A stretch of DNA of 14,126 bases from CAG-791 sp002394525 (GTDB lineage: Bacteria > Bacillota > Clostridia > Lachnospirales > Lachnospiraceae). This document shows positions 1-6,892 of the stretch, piece by piece. Numbering within the stretch: position 1 is the first letter of the stretch; each line of letters opens with the position of its first letter. A model generated the notes under the pieces. That model was not told the origin of the DNA. It saw only the letters and a list, made by a program, of their open reading frames with translations, and did no database searches. The position numbers and the translations under genes were made by a program. The stretch is taken from assembly GCA_946536955.1 (NCBI GenBank), contig CAMNFJ010000072.1:1-14126 (forward strand), given 5' to 3'.

Positions 1-293
1 ATATTTCCTCGGATATCTCCGTCATGAAGACCATGATGGCCCAGGACGGCCTGACGGGGAACGGGATCCGGGACCGCGGGCAGCAGGCCGGACAGGCGCA
101 GACCGCGGCGGACAATCAGCAGACCGTTCCCGCGGGCCAGGAATCCAGCCCTGCCGGGCAGGAATATACGGACGGTTATACGGAAGGCTATACGGAAGGA
201 TACGCCGAGGGCGGGGCCGCCCAGGCGGCGACAGCCCCCGGGACCGCCGGACAAGAGGACAGCGAGGGAATCAAACTGACCTTCGGAGAATAA
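1..293 (+). CDS. xpaC: C-terminal end of a XpaC-like (5-bromo-4-chloroindolyl phosphate hydrolysis) protein, 5' truncated by the window
   Basis: The frame is open to the left edge (first whole codon at 3) and stops with TAA at 291-293, so only about 96 C-terminal residues are visible. The segment ISSDISVMKTMMAQDGL resembles, from memory, the conserved C-terminus of XpaC-family proteins, and XpaC commonly sits directly upstream of TelA, as here. After it comes a long low-complexity tail rich in Q, A and G with a tetrapeptide repeat (YTDG, YTEG, YTEG, YAEG), ending in IKLTFGE. That tail is unlike a folded domain and is probably disordered. The biochemical role of XpaC is not settled; the name comes from a chromogenic-substrate phenotype. 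The ATG at 24 is internal and not the true start. The family call rests on a short piece plus the neighbour. Confidence 0.6.
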   Translation, partial: ISSDISVMKTMMAQDGLTGNGIRDRGQQAGQAQTAADNQQTVPAGQESSPAGQEYTDGYTEGYTEGYAEGGAAQAATAPGTAGQEDSEGIKLTFGE

Positions 294-370
294 AAGGTCA
301 CAGAAGGTCAGGATAAAGGAAGGATACCGGATACAATAGAGGTCCATGAGACCTGTAAACAGATATGAAA

Positions 371-377
371 AGGGAGG
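371..377 (+). promoter_or_regulatory. Ribosome binding site fixing the telA start
   Basis: AGGGAGG lies five bases before the ATG at 383. It falls inside the reading frame if translation is started at the upstream ATG at 365, which itself has no such site. This favours 383 as the start. Confidence 0.75.
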
Positions 378-382
378 ATACA

Positions 383-1594
383 ATGGCAGAAGAGTTCAAA
401 ACAGATGCAGCTGAAACAATGAATACAGGCGCCGCAGCGGCAGATCCGCTGGCAGACCTGCAGGCCTCCGCGCCCTCCCTTTCCTTTGGGGAGCCCGAGG
501 CAGCCGCGGCTGTCCAGGAGGCACCCGCCCCTGTCCAGGAGGCCGCGCCGGCCCAGGAGCCCGAGGAGGCTGTGCTCAGCCCCGAAGAGATGAAAATGGT
601 GGACGCTTTTGTCCAGCAGATCGATATCACCAACACCCAGGCAGTCATGACCTATGGTGTGGGCACCCAGAAAAAGATGGCGGATTTCTCGGAGAAGACT
701 CTGGACAGCGTCAGGACCAAGGACCTGGGAGAGGTCGGGGGAATGATCACCTCCCTCGTGACCGAGCTCAAGAATTTCGATGTGGAGGAGGAAGAGAAGG
801 GAATCTTCGGATTCTTTAAAAAGGGCGCCAACCGCATGCAGGAGATGAAGACCAAATACAGCAAGGTCGAGACCAATGTGGAGGCCATTGCCAAGGAGCT
901 CGAGAAGCACCAGATCACGCTCATGAAGGACATCGACCTGCTGGACCGCATGTATGAGCTCAACCTAAACTATTACAAGGAACTCACCATGTATATCCTG
1001 GCAGGCAAAAAGAAGCTCAAGGAGGCCAGGGAAAAGGATCTGGCAGCCCTCCAGGCCAAGGCGGCCCAGTCCGGCCTGCCCGAGGACGCCCAGGCGGCGA
1101 AGGACTACGCCGAGATGTGCGACCGCTTTGAAAAGAAGCTCCACGACCTCCAGCTCACCAGGACTGTCGCCATGCAGACCGGCCCCCAGATCAGGATGAT
1201 CCAGTCGTCTGATTCCGTCATGGCGGAAAAGATCCAGTCCACGATCGTCAACACCATCCCCCTCTGGAAGAGCCAGATGGTCATAGCGATCGGCGTTGAG
1301 CACGCCAACAAGGCGGCCAAGGCCCAGAGAGAGGTCACCAACATGACCAATGAGCTCCTGCGCAAAAACGCGGAGGCGCTCAAGACGGCGACCATCGAGT
1401 CCGCCAAGGAATCGGAGAGAGGGATCGTCGACATCGAGACCCTCAAGCACACCAACGAGATGCTGATCTCCACCATGGATGAAGTGCTGGCCATCCAGGC
1501 TGACGGCAAGCAGAAGCGGCAGGAGGCCGAGGCAGAACTGGCCGGCATCGAGAGCCAGCTCCGCGAGAAGCTCCTCCAGGCATCGAAGATGTGA
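383..1594 (+). CDS. telA: TelA-family toxic anion resistance protein
   Basis: A 403-residue cytoplasmic protein of the TelA/KlaA/YaaN family, first named from plasmid tellurite resistance; its chromosomal role in Firmicutes is unclear and may concern envelope stress. Residues about 1-65 are an A/P/E-rich, probably disordered arm containing PSLSFGEPE. The conserved family core follows from SPEEMKMVDAFVQQIDI onward, including the segment GIFGFFKKGANRMQEMK. The rest is almost entirely charged helix (for example VEAIAKELEKHQITLMKDID and the C-terminal AEAELAGIESQLREKLL), as in other TelA proteins. Start chosen at 383 because of the AGGGAGG site. It follows the XpaC-like gene by 89 bases with no obvious terminator, so the two are probably cotranscribed. 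Family assignment is confident; any specific tellurite function is not. Confidence 0.88.
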   Translation: MAEEFKTDAAETMNTGAAAADPLADLQASAPSLSFGEPEAAAAVQEAPAPVQEAAPAQEPEEAVLSPEEMKMVDAFVQQIDITNTQAVMTYGVGTQKKMADFSEKTLDSVRTKDLGEVGGMITSLVTELKNFDVEEEEKGIFGFFKKGANRMQEMKTKYSKVETNVEAIAKELEKHQITLMKDIDLLDRMYELNLNYYKELTMYILAGKKKLKEAREKDLAALQAKAAQSGLPEDAQAAKDYAEMCDRFEKKLHDLQLTRTVAMQTGPQIRMIQSSDSVMAEKIQSTIVNTIPLWKSQMVIAIGVEHANKAAKAQREVTNMTNELLRKNAEALKTATIESAKESERGIVDIETLKHTNEMLISTMDEVLAIQADGKQKRQEAEAELAGIESQLREKLLQASKM

Positions 1595-1616
1595 CATCCG
1601 GAATCCGGAAAGAAAT

Positions 1617-1705
1617 TTCAGACAAGGAAGTTCAGACAAGGAAGACTCAGACAAGGGAAGCTCAGACAGAGAAAGTTCGGGCAGGGAAGGCCCGGACAGG
1701 GACAG
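1617..1705 (+). repeat. Degenerate 14-16 bp tandem repeat downstream of telA
   Basis: Six consecutive units of the form TTCAGACAAGGAAG: 1617-1630 and 1631-1644 are identical, then 1645-1660, 1661-1675, 1676-1690 and 1691-1705 diverge progressively toward CCCGGACAGGGACAG. The array begins 22 bases after the telA stop. In one frame it would encode a Ser/Asp/Arg-rich pentapeptide-like repeat, but no start or ribosome site supports translation. It resembles the other short tandem arrays in this window (6893-6978, 7380-7509). Confidence 0.8.
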
Positions 1706-1711
1706 AAATCT

Positions 1712-1977
1712 CCTGATTTGTGCAAAAGAGGCTGCAGAGTCCGGAAAGCAGGGTCGTAAGCCACAGAATAACCCTGGCGGTCAACGCGAAACTATAAGGA
1801 AAAGTTTGACCGGTGCAGTCAAAGGAAAAGCGCCGGCCCCTGTCCCGCCACAGGCTTTTTGGACTGACTATATATAAGGAAGAAACTCCTCCTTTTTTTT
1901 GAGGCCTGGACGGAAAAATGCCGGAAAACATGTGAAAATGCAGGAAAAAATTTATGTCTAATCTGTGAAAAAAGCTA
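1712..1977 (+). other. Non-coding stretch with possible RNA structure between telA and the first L,D-transpeptidase
   Basis: No gene is supported here. Foldable pairs seen by eye: CAGGGT 1749-1754 with ACCCTG 1771-1776; CGGTCAA 1778-1784 with TTGACCG 1806-1812; and CCTGT 1839-1843 with ACAGG 1850-1854 followed by CTTTTT. A second T-run (T8 ending at 1900) follows a weak 5-bp stem at 1877-1891. The region could be the 3' end and terminator of the telA transcript, or a separate leader or small RNA. I compared it with c-di-GMP-I, ydaO and cobalamin riboswitch cores from memory and could not make a full match. Bases 1901-1977 are A-rich with nothing recognisable. Confidence 0.35.
1839..1860 (+). 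terminator. Candidate intrinsic terminator downstream of telA
   Basis: CCTGT and ACAGG form a 5-bp GC-rich stem with the loop CCCGCC, followed directly by CTTTTT. The stem is short, so the call is tentative. It would end the xpaC-telA transcript, or act as the expression platform of the folded segment before it. Confidence 0.4.
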
Positions 1978-2006
1978 TGGCAATCAGAGAATTTTCGTAG
2001 TATGAT
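1978..2006 (+). promoter_or_regulatory. Possible promoter of the first L,D-transpeptidase gene
   Basis: TATGAT at 2001-2006 matches the -10 consensus at five of six bases. A weak -35 (TGGCAA, 1978-1983, three of six) lies exactly 17 bases upstream. The transcript would have a leader of about 105 bases. Confidence 0.35.
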
Positions 2007-2102
2007 ATTTAGCACAAACGGATTTGACTGAAAATCAGCAACTAATTCGGGTCTTCTGGATACTGTTTCCGGTAAATTGTTTGCAGAGGGCTTCTAAAGC
2101 AC

Positions 2103-2110
2103 AAGGAGGT
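2103..2110 (+). promoter_or_regulatory. Ribosome binding site of L,D-transpeptidase copy 1
   Basis: AAGGAGGT is a near-perfect anti-16S match six bases before the ATG at 2117. It decides against the upstream in-frame TTG at 2024. The resulting N-terminus is a textbook signal peptide that aligns with the start of copy 2. Confidence 0.85.
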
Positions 2111-2116
2111 AATCAC

Positions 2117-3139
2117 ATGAAGAAAAGACTCGCGATGCTGTTCGTCGTGATCATGGTTCTGACATGCATGCCCGTCATGGCGGCGGATGCTCCTGCGGGA
2201 ACCGGAGTCAAGGCGTCAGCGATGACAACTCAGGCTGTCAAGAGCGGCTGGGTGAAATCCGGTAAGTACTGGATGTACTTTGTGAACGGAAAATACTACA
2301 AGAACGGTATCTACAAAATCGGCGGCAAGCTGTTCGGCTTCAATGCCAACGGCAAGCTCTGCTGCAAGTGGTTTACGATCGGCGGCTCCAAATACTATGC
2401 CAGCGTCAAGCAGGGTGCCCCCGGCATCTGCGTCGGCCAGGTTCTGACCGGCTACCGCAAGATCGGCAACGACTTCTTCTACCTTGATCCCGCCAAGAAG
2501 GGCCGTGTGACCAAGGGCTTTGTCAGGATCGGCAAGAAGCTCTACTACTTCGGCATGGCTGACGGCAAGCAGCGCCGCACCAAGGGCTGGTTCCAGTGGG
2601 GCTCCGCCATGTACTATGTCAAGGCTGACGGCACGATCGCGACCAACACCACCATCGACGGCATCAAGGTCGGCCCGGACGGCGCAGCCAAGGACCGCTA
2701 CGGCATGGACCGCAAGGCTCAGGGCTATGACAGCAACACCCGCTATCTGATCCTTGTCGACAAGACCCACCACGTCGTCAACTTCTACCAGGGCTCCAAG
2801 GGCCACTGGACCGGCATCAAGAAGAACATCCCCTGCACCATCGGCAAGAAGTCCACACCTACCAAGTCCGGCAGCTTCAAGCTTTCCATCAGAAGTGAGC
2901 GCGCTTACGGCTACAAGGATTTCTCCGGCGCGACCGCTTTCTACGCGACCAGGATCAACGCAGGCAACTTCTTCCACTCCGTCCTCTACAAGCTCGGCTG
3001 CAGGAACCCCTACACCAGCTCCCCCAAGGATGCGAGAATGGGCAAGAACATCTCCAACAGCTGCATCCGCCTGCCTCTGGCAGATGCCAAGTACATCTAT
3101 GAGAAATTCCCTCGTTACACCAGGACAGTCGTGTACTGA
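2117..3139 (+). CDS. Secreted L,D-transpeptidase (YkuD domain) with N-terminal cell-wall-binding repeats, copy 1
   Basis: A 340-residue exported enzyme expected to form or exchange L,D (3-3) peptidoglycan cross-links outside the membrane. Residues 1-23 are a signal peptide (MKKR, hydrophobic core, cleavage likely after VMA or VMAA). Residues about 44-190 carry some six aromatic/glycine repeats of about 20 residues like choline- or glucan-binding modules (GWVKSGKYWMYFVNGKYY, YRKIGNDFFYLDPAKKGRV, FVRIGKKLYYFG). The YkuD catalytic domain spans about 206-340, with His287 (FFHSVLY) and Cys316-Ile-Arg318 in SNSCIRLP. The residues before the cysteine are Asn-Ser instead of the usual His-Gly. The start at 2117 is set by AAGGAGGT six bases upstream; the frame is open upstream to 2024, but that part lacks a ribosome site. 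It is paralogous to the next gene over its whole length. Confidence 0.88.
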   Translation: MKKRLAMLFVVIMVLTCMPVMAADAPAGTGVKASAMTTQAVKSGWVKSGKYWMYFVNGKYYKNGIYKIGGKLFGFNANGKLCCKWFTIGGSKYYASVKQGAPGICVGQVLTGYRKIGNDFFYLDPAKKGRVTKGFVRIGKKLYYFGMADGKQRRTKGWFQWGSAMYYVKADGTIATNTTIDGIKVGPDGAAKDRYGMDRKAQGYDSNTRYLILVDKTHHVVNFYQGSKGHWTGIKKNIPCTIGKKSTPTKSGSFKLSIRSERAYGYKDFSGATAFYATRINAGNFFHSVLYKLGCRNPYTSSPKDARMGKNISNSCIRLPLADAKYIYEKFPRYTRTVVY

Positions 3140-3239
3140 TTTCTCTGAGGACCGATTCTAATTGATCCCGGAGGTCAGGCATACTGGCGGGAAGGGATGC
3201 TGAACGACCCGGAAGACTGATCATTAAAAGATAAGGTGT

Positions 3240-3280
3240 CCGTTGTATTCCGCCCCGACCGGAGGGGCGGGATACAACGG
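3240..3280 (+). terminator. Long hairpin between the two L,D-transpeptidase genes (terminator or attenuator)
   Basis: Arms 3240-3256 and 3264-3280 pair over 17 bases with a single G-T wobble around a 7-base loop (GACCGGA). The inner half is GC-rich (CCGCCCC with GGGGCGG) and the outer half is CCGTTGTAT with ATACAACGG. Only a short A/T stretch (ATTTATA) follows, not a clean U-tract. It lies 100 bases after the first gene and 33 bases before the second, whose own promoter is not evident downstream of it. It may therefore be a partial terminator that sets the ratio of the two proteins, or an mRNA-stabilising stem. Confidence 0.7.
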
Positions 3281-3313
3281 ATTTATACGCATTAAAAGGA
3301 CAGGAGAATTTTT

Positions 3314-4333
3314 ATGAAGAAAAAACTCGCTATGCTGTTTGTCCTGATCATGGTCATGACCTGCATGCCTGTTATGGCGGCGGGAACCCAGGCCGGCCAG
3401 GCGGCAGTCGCTACGGAGTCTGTATCTGTCAACGCAGCCAAAAACGGCTGGGTCAAATCCGGCAAGTACTATATGTACTATGTGAACGGAAAATACTATA
3501 AAAACGGCATCTACAAGATCGGCGGCAAGCTCTACGGCTTCAATGCCAACGGCAGGCTCCTGTGCAAGTGGTTCAAACTCTATGGATCCACCTACTACGG
3601 CAGCGTGACCAGCGGAGCAGTGGGCGTCGGCCAGGTCCTGACCGGCTACCGCAAGATCGGCAATGATTACTACTATCTGGATCCCGCCAAAAAGGGCCGT
3701 GTGACCAGGGGCTTTGTCCGCATCGGCAAGAAGCTCTACTACTTCGGCCAGGCCGACGGCAAGCAGCGCCGCACCAAGGGCTGGTTCTACTACGGCAATG
3801 CCATGTACTATGTCAAGTCCGACGGAACCATTGCGACCAACACCACGATCGACGGTTACAAGATCGGCGCGAGCGGAGCTGTGACGGATGTCAACGGCAT
3901 GGACAAGAAGGCCCAGGGCTACAGCAGCAACACCCGCTACCTGATCCTCGTCAACAAGAAAAAACACCTGGTCAACATCTATCAGGGCTCTCAGGGCCAC
4001 TGGGTAGCAGTCAGAAGGAATATCCTCTGCACGATCGGCAAGAGCTCCACACCGTCTCCTTCCGGCAGCTTCCGCCTGGACCACAAGAGCTCCAAGGCCT
4101 ATGGCTATAAGGATTTCAAGGCGTCGACCGTCTTCTATGCGACCAGAATCTCCGCAGGCAACTACTTCCATTCCATCCTCTACAGGCTGGGATGCAGGAA
4201 TCCCTACACACACAGCCCCAAGGATGCTTCTCTCGGCAAGAGCAAATCCAACAGCTGCATCCGTCTTCCTCTGGATGACGCCAAGTTCATCCACCAGAAG
4301 ACTCCCACCAGGACCCGTGTGATCGTCTACTAA
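3314..4333 (+). CDS. Secreted L,D-transpeptidase (YkuD domain) with N-terminal cell-wall-binding repeats, copy 2
   Basis: A 339-residue tandem paralogue of the preceding gene with the same architecture: signal peptide 1-23 (MKKKLAMLFVLIMVMTCMPV then MAA), aromatic repeats about 45-190, and a YkuD domain about 206-339. Catalytic residues are His286 (YFHSILY), Cys315 and Arg317 within SNSCIRLP, again lacking the usual His-Gly before the cysteine. Best conserved between the copies are the repeats (VLTGYRKIGND, FVRIGKKLYYFG, GTIATNTTIDG) and the catalytic core. The linkers around residues 24-45 and the YkuD strands at 212-265 differ more, which suggests an older duplication with some divergence of the active-site face. 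AGGAG at 3302-3306 lies seven bases before the ATG. Both proteins end in a hydrophobic V-x-V/V-V-Y strand typical of the YkuD fold. Confidence 0.88.
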   Translation: MKKKLAMLFVLIMVMTCMPVMAAGTQAGQAAVATESVSVNAAKNGWVKSGKYYMYYVNGKYYKNGIYKIGGKLYGFNANGRLLCKWFKLYGSTYYGSVTSGAVGVGQVLTGYRKIGNDYYYLDPAKKGRVTRGFVRIGKKLYYFGQADGKQRRTKGWFYYGNAMYYVKSDGTIATNTTIDGYKIGASGAVTDVNGMDKKAQGYSSNTRYLILVNKKKHLVNIYQGSQGHWVAVRRNILCTIGKSSTPSPSGSFRLDHKSSKAYGYKDFKASTVFYATRISAGNYFHSILYRLGCRNPYTHSPKDASLGKSKSNSCIRLPLDDAKFIHQKTPTRTRVIVY

Positions 4334-4403
4334 GTTCAGAGGGGACCGCGAACCGGGACTTGAATAAGAAAGCAAAATACTGCAGATAAGAATGCAGAAG
4401 ATT

Positions 4404-4457
4404 AAGCAGCAAAAAAGCTGCCGGACAGCTTGATTGTCCGGCAGCTTTTTGCTGCTT
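4404..4457. terminator. Bidirectional intrinsic terminator between convergent transcripts
   Basis: Arms 4404-4427 and 4435-4457 are complementary over 23 bases with one extra A in the left arm and a 7-base loop. Each arm contains an A5-6 or T5-6 run, so either strand reads as a GC stem (GCTGCCGGACA) followed by a U-run. It ends the L,D-transpeptidase transcript from the left. It also lies 40 bases beyond the stop of the minus-strand operon from the right. Confidence 0.92.
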
Positions 4458-4496
4458 TTGTCTGTTTCATGTCGAAAGATCTTCTGGGAATATCTA

Positions 4497-6263
4497 TCAA
4501 TCCAGGCGGCCGATGCAGACCAGGAGATAGTCGCCTCTGTCCAGGATCTGGAAGGGCTTCATGCCCAGCTCCAGGGCCTCCGCGTTATAGGGCTCGTGGT
4601 CCTTGCGGGAAAGGGCGGGGACATCAAAGTCGTAGCCATAATAAGCCAGGAAGCTTCCCATCAGTTTTCCGTCAAATTCCTCGTGGTACCAGTCGATTGC
4701 GGAGGAGACCGTGGTCTGTACCAGGGCGGGCGACTTCCAGGTCTCTGTTCCGTCTATTTTGTGGCGGATCCGGCGGTAGAGCCTGCCGGCCCGGGTATTG
4801 GCCATGTCGTGGGTGATGCTGTAGAGGGCGTCTCCGTTGGAAAAATTGCCGACGAAGATGACCGGCTTGGAGCTGTCATATTCGGTCGACAGGGTGTAGC
4901 CGATCTGCTGCATGACCGCGGCCTCGTTGTCGTAGCGCTGGTTGTTGAGGGCCAGGAAGCGGTGGAGGTGGGCCGCCTGCCGCCAGGTGATAAAGAGGAG
5001 CAGGACCAGGCCGCAGCGTCCGGCCAGGACCGGGAGAGTCCTGGAGGACAGGAGCCCGTCATTGATCAGACTGTAAAAGTCCTCGGCGCAGAGGTAAAAG
5101 ACAAAGGCGCAGAAGACCATGAGGGTGATGGCGGTCCTGTAATACATGACAGTCCCCTGGATGATCGTGATCAAAAAGAGGGAGAGACCGATGCAGATTC
5201 CCAGAAAGACCGGGAGGAAGCTTCTGTTCTTCACGGCCAGATAAAAGGACCGGACCGCGAAGAGGACCGTGCAGAAGATAAAGATCGTGATGGGGAGGTT
5301 GATCAGGGAGGCGACGCCGTAATCGATCAGGACTCCCTTGATCAGGTCGACGAGCTGCTGGCCGGTCAGGGGCCAGCTGACCTTGGTGGCGCCGGTGTGG
5401 GCGTACTTCAGATGCAGGACTGCCATGATGCCGTAGCCGATGATCAGACGCAGGATAAAGGCGATGACCAGGGGGGCGGCGAAGCGGAGGCCCTCGAAGA
5501 ACCAGGCGGACCGGCTCTCCCTGTCTGTACTGCGGACGCAGTAGCGGTAGTAGAGGACGATCAGGACCGTGGTCACATAGACCGGAGCGATGGACTCGGC
5601 GCTGGAGATCACGGGGGTCAGCAGGATGCCTGCCGCAAGGCTGGTTTTCGCCAGGGCAGGGAGGCCGCCGGTCCCTGTTTTTCTGCCGGCCCCTGCTTTT
5701 CTGCCGGCCTCTGCTTTCCTGCCGGTCCCGGCGGGCTGCCGGGCGGCCTGGGCACTGCCGCTGCCTCTGACAGCCTCCGCCAGCGGACTTTCCGGAACGC
5801 ACAGAAGCCACAGGATCAGGGCGAAGGTGCAAAAGAAGTCGCCGGGCACGATCAGGGTGCCGCCGCAGGTGAACTCCCAGATCTCACAGATGATGGGAAA
5901 GGTGATAAAGGAGCAGGAGGCGATGGTGTAGAGCAGGAACCGGTCCTTTTTGCCATTGATGGCGTAGAGGATGCAGGAAAAGGCGGTTCCTGCCAGCATC
6001 AGAAAGCAGACGCTGAGAAACTTGTCCAGGAAGGGGACACAGGACCCGAAGGAAAAGAGCTTTTTCCAGAGGACGGCGCCCCAGCGGAGCTCCTGCAGCC
6101 AGACGGTATCGTTCACATAGAGCGGAGTCGCAAGGTCGTCCGCTCCCACGGTCCGGTTGAGCATGGAGAATCCGTAAGAGCCGAAGGTATAAAAGAGCAG
6201 GGGGATCCAGAAGGCCCTCCTGCCGGCAATTTTTTCCTGAAATTCCTTTACAAGTGTATGCAT
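4497..6263 (-). CDS. Polytopic membrane glycosyltransferase, GtrII-like
   Basis: A 588-residue membrane protein with about ten hydrophobic helices. The N-terminus has a short cytoplasmic stretch, a first helix (FWIPLLFYTFGSYGFSML), then GADDLATP with the Asp-Asp pair at 42-43 and ELRWGAVLWKK, the layout of GtrII-type transferases that use polyprenyl-phosphate sugars on the outer membrane face. The C-terminal ~150 residues (from NNQRYDNEAA) form a soluble domain. Residues about 160-202 are a low-complexity loop with repeats (GTGRKAEAGRKAGAGRKTG) encoded by an 18-bp tandem DNA repeat. It is last in the operon, where it would transfer the flipped amino sugar to an envelope polymer; this is inferred from position. 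The start has AGAGGT seven bases upstream. It could be another GT-C family member; the acceptor is unknown. Confidence 0.68.
   Translation of the reverse strand: MHTLVKEFQEKIAGRRAFWIPLLFYTFGSYGFSMLNRTVGADDLATPLYVNDTVWLQELRWGAVLWKKLFSFGSCVPFLDKFLSVCFLMLAGTAFSCILYAINGKKDRFLLYTIASCSFITFPIICEIWEFTCGGTLIVPGDFFCTFALILWLLCVPESPLAEAVRGSGSAQAARQPAGTGRKAEAGRKAGAGRKTGTGGLPALAKTSLAAGILLTPVISSAESIAPVYVTTVLIVLYYRYCVRSTDRESRSAWFFEGLRFAAPLVIAFILRLIIGYGIMAVLHLKYAHTGATKVSWPLTGQQLVDLIKGVLIDYGVASLINLPITIFIFCTVLFAVRSFYLAVKNRSFLPVFLGICIGLSLFLITIIQGTVMYYRTAITLMVFCAFVFYLCAEDFYSLINDGLLSSRTLPVLAGRCGLVLLLFITWRQAAHLHRFLALNNQRYDNEAAVMQQIGYTLSTEYDSSKPVIFVGNFSNGDALYSITHDMANTRAGRLYRRIRHKIDGTETWKSPALVQTTVSSAIDWYHEEFDGKLMGSFLAYYGYDFDVPALSRKDHEPYNAEALELGMKPFQILDRGDYLLVCIGRLD
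5670..5740 (-). repeat. 18-bp tandem repeat inside the GtrII-like gene
   Basis: Units 5670-5687, 5688-5705 and 5706-5723 plus a partial unit 5724-5740 have the + strand form GGCCCCTGCTTTTCTGCC. Being a multiple of three, they keep the frame and encode a Gly/Ala/Arg/Lys hexapeptide repeat (AGRKAG-like) in a loop between membrane helices. This is a likely slippage expansion. Confidence 0.8.
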
Positions 6264-6384
6264 AACATTTACCTCTGTCGATGCGGAAGGTTGGGGGCGG
6301 CAGGGATCCGGGGAAAAGCTCCGGCTATGAAAAAAGGGAGCGGGCCCGGAAAAGAGCGGCCCCGGAATAGGGGCTGTGCGCGGT

Positions 6385-6744
6385 TCAGAGTCTGGAGATC
6401 ACGACCCCCAGAATGATGATGGCGACGCCGAGCGCCTTCCGGGCCGATACCTTCTCCTTGAGGATCAGGGCTCCCATGACAAAGACCCAGACAAAGCTGG
6501 TAGCTGTGATGCAGGGCATGACAGAGAGCGGCACGTAGCGCAGGGCCACCTGGTTGACGGCGAGGGTGAGAAAGAGCAGGCCGTAGGAGACGATGACGCG
6601 GATATTCAGGAATTTGCTGAAAAAACCCTTGTCCCCGGTCGTGTTGGCCTGGGTCTTGAGCAGGATCTGGCTCAGGGCCGTGATAAAGGCGCCGATGATG
6701 GCCGCGGCGTAGCAGATCTGCGGGGTGAGAAAGCTTGAGTTCAT
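6385..6744 (-). CDS. Four-helix EamA-type membrane protein, ArnF/ArnE-like flippase subunit (second of pair)
   Basis: A 119-residue protein with four membrane helices (YAAAIIGAFITALSQILL, VIVSYGLLFLTLAVNQVAL, VMPCITATSFVWVFVMGALI, ALGVAIIILGVVIS) and the features of half-length EamA/EmrE-family proteins: SQILLK in helix 1 and the E of ILKEKVS before helix 4. Such small proteins act as dimers; ArnE/ArnF flip undecaprenyl-phosphate-aminoarabinose across the membrane. With an ArnC-like transferase and a sugar aminotransferase upstream, a role in flipping the lipid-linked amino sugar is the best inference, but a small-molecule exporter cannot be excluded. The nearest ribosome site, AAGGAG, is 13 bases before the ATG, an unusually long spacing. 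The gap to its upstream partner is 199 bases. Confidence 0.8.
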   Translation of the reverse strand: MNSSFLTPQICYAAAIIGAFITALSQILLKTQANTTGDKGFFSKFLNIRVIVSYGLLFLTLAVNQVALRYVPLSVMPCITATSFVWVFVMGALILKEKVSARKALGVAIIILGVVISRL

Positions 6745-6892
6745 AGTATGGATGGTACTCCTTTTCTGGCAGAGTTCCGGTTCGGGGATTGTCTGGCAGG
6801 AGGCTGTTCTGCCGGGGGATCAGACCGGGACAGCGTTTTGACAGGATCCTGATTTGAAAGGGCGTGAACGGCAGCGACAGGACAGCTGGTCA

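Noticed and set aside
365..382. TelA start at the upstream ATG
   Set aside because: The strong ribosome site lies between this ATG and the one at 383, so the upstream ATG is unlikely to be used.
1712..1860. c-di-GMP-I, ydaO (c-di-AMP), cobalamin or SRP/RNase P RNA
   Set aside because: Only fragments such as GTCCGGAAAGCAG or GTAAGCC recall these cores. The required order of conserved blocks is not present, so no family is claimed.
1479..1877. 132-residue + strand open frame overlapping the telA 3' end and the tandem repeat
   Set aside because: It is a shifted frame inside telA that continues by chance through a repeat without stops; no ribosome site.
2117..2185. Lipoprotein signal (lipobox) in the L,D-transpeptidases
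   Set aside because: The only early cysteine is in VLTC or VMTC, with Thr at the -1 position where Gly, Ala or Ser is required. A normal signal peptidase I site after VMA fits better.
3224..4375. 383-residue open frame on the minus strand opposite L,D-transpeptidase copy 2, and a similar 253-residue one opposite copy 1 (2216-2977)
   Set aside because: They resemble each other only because the sense genes are paralogues. Hydrophobic V/A/L/D shadows with no domain.
4434..6416. 660-residue open frame on the + strand opposite the GtrII-like gene
   Set aside because: Composition is a low-complexity D/G/E/Q mixture typical of the antisense of a GC-rich membrane gene. It has no recognisable domain, begins inside the terminator and runs through two unrelated minus-strand genes' region.
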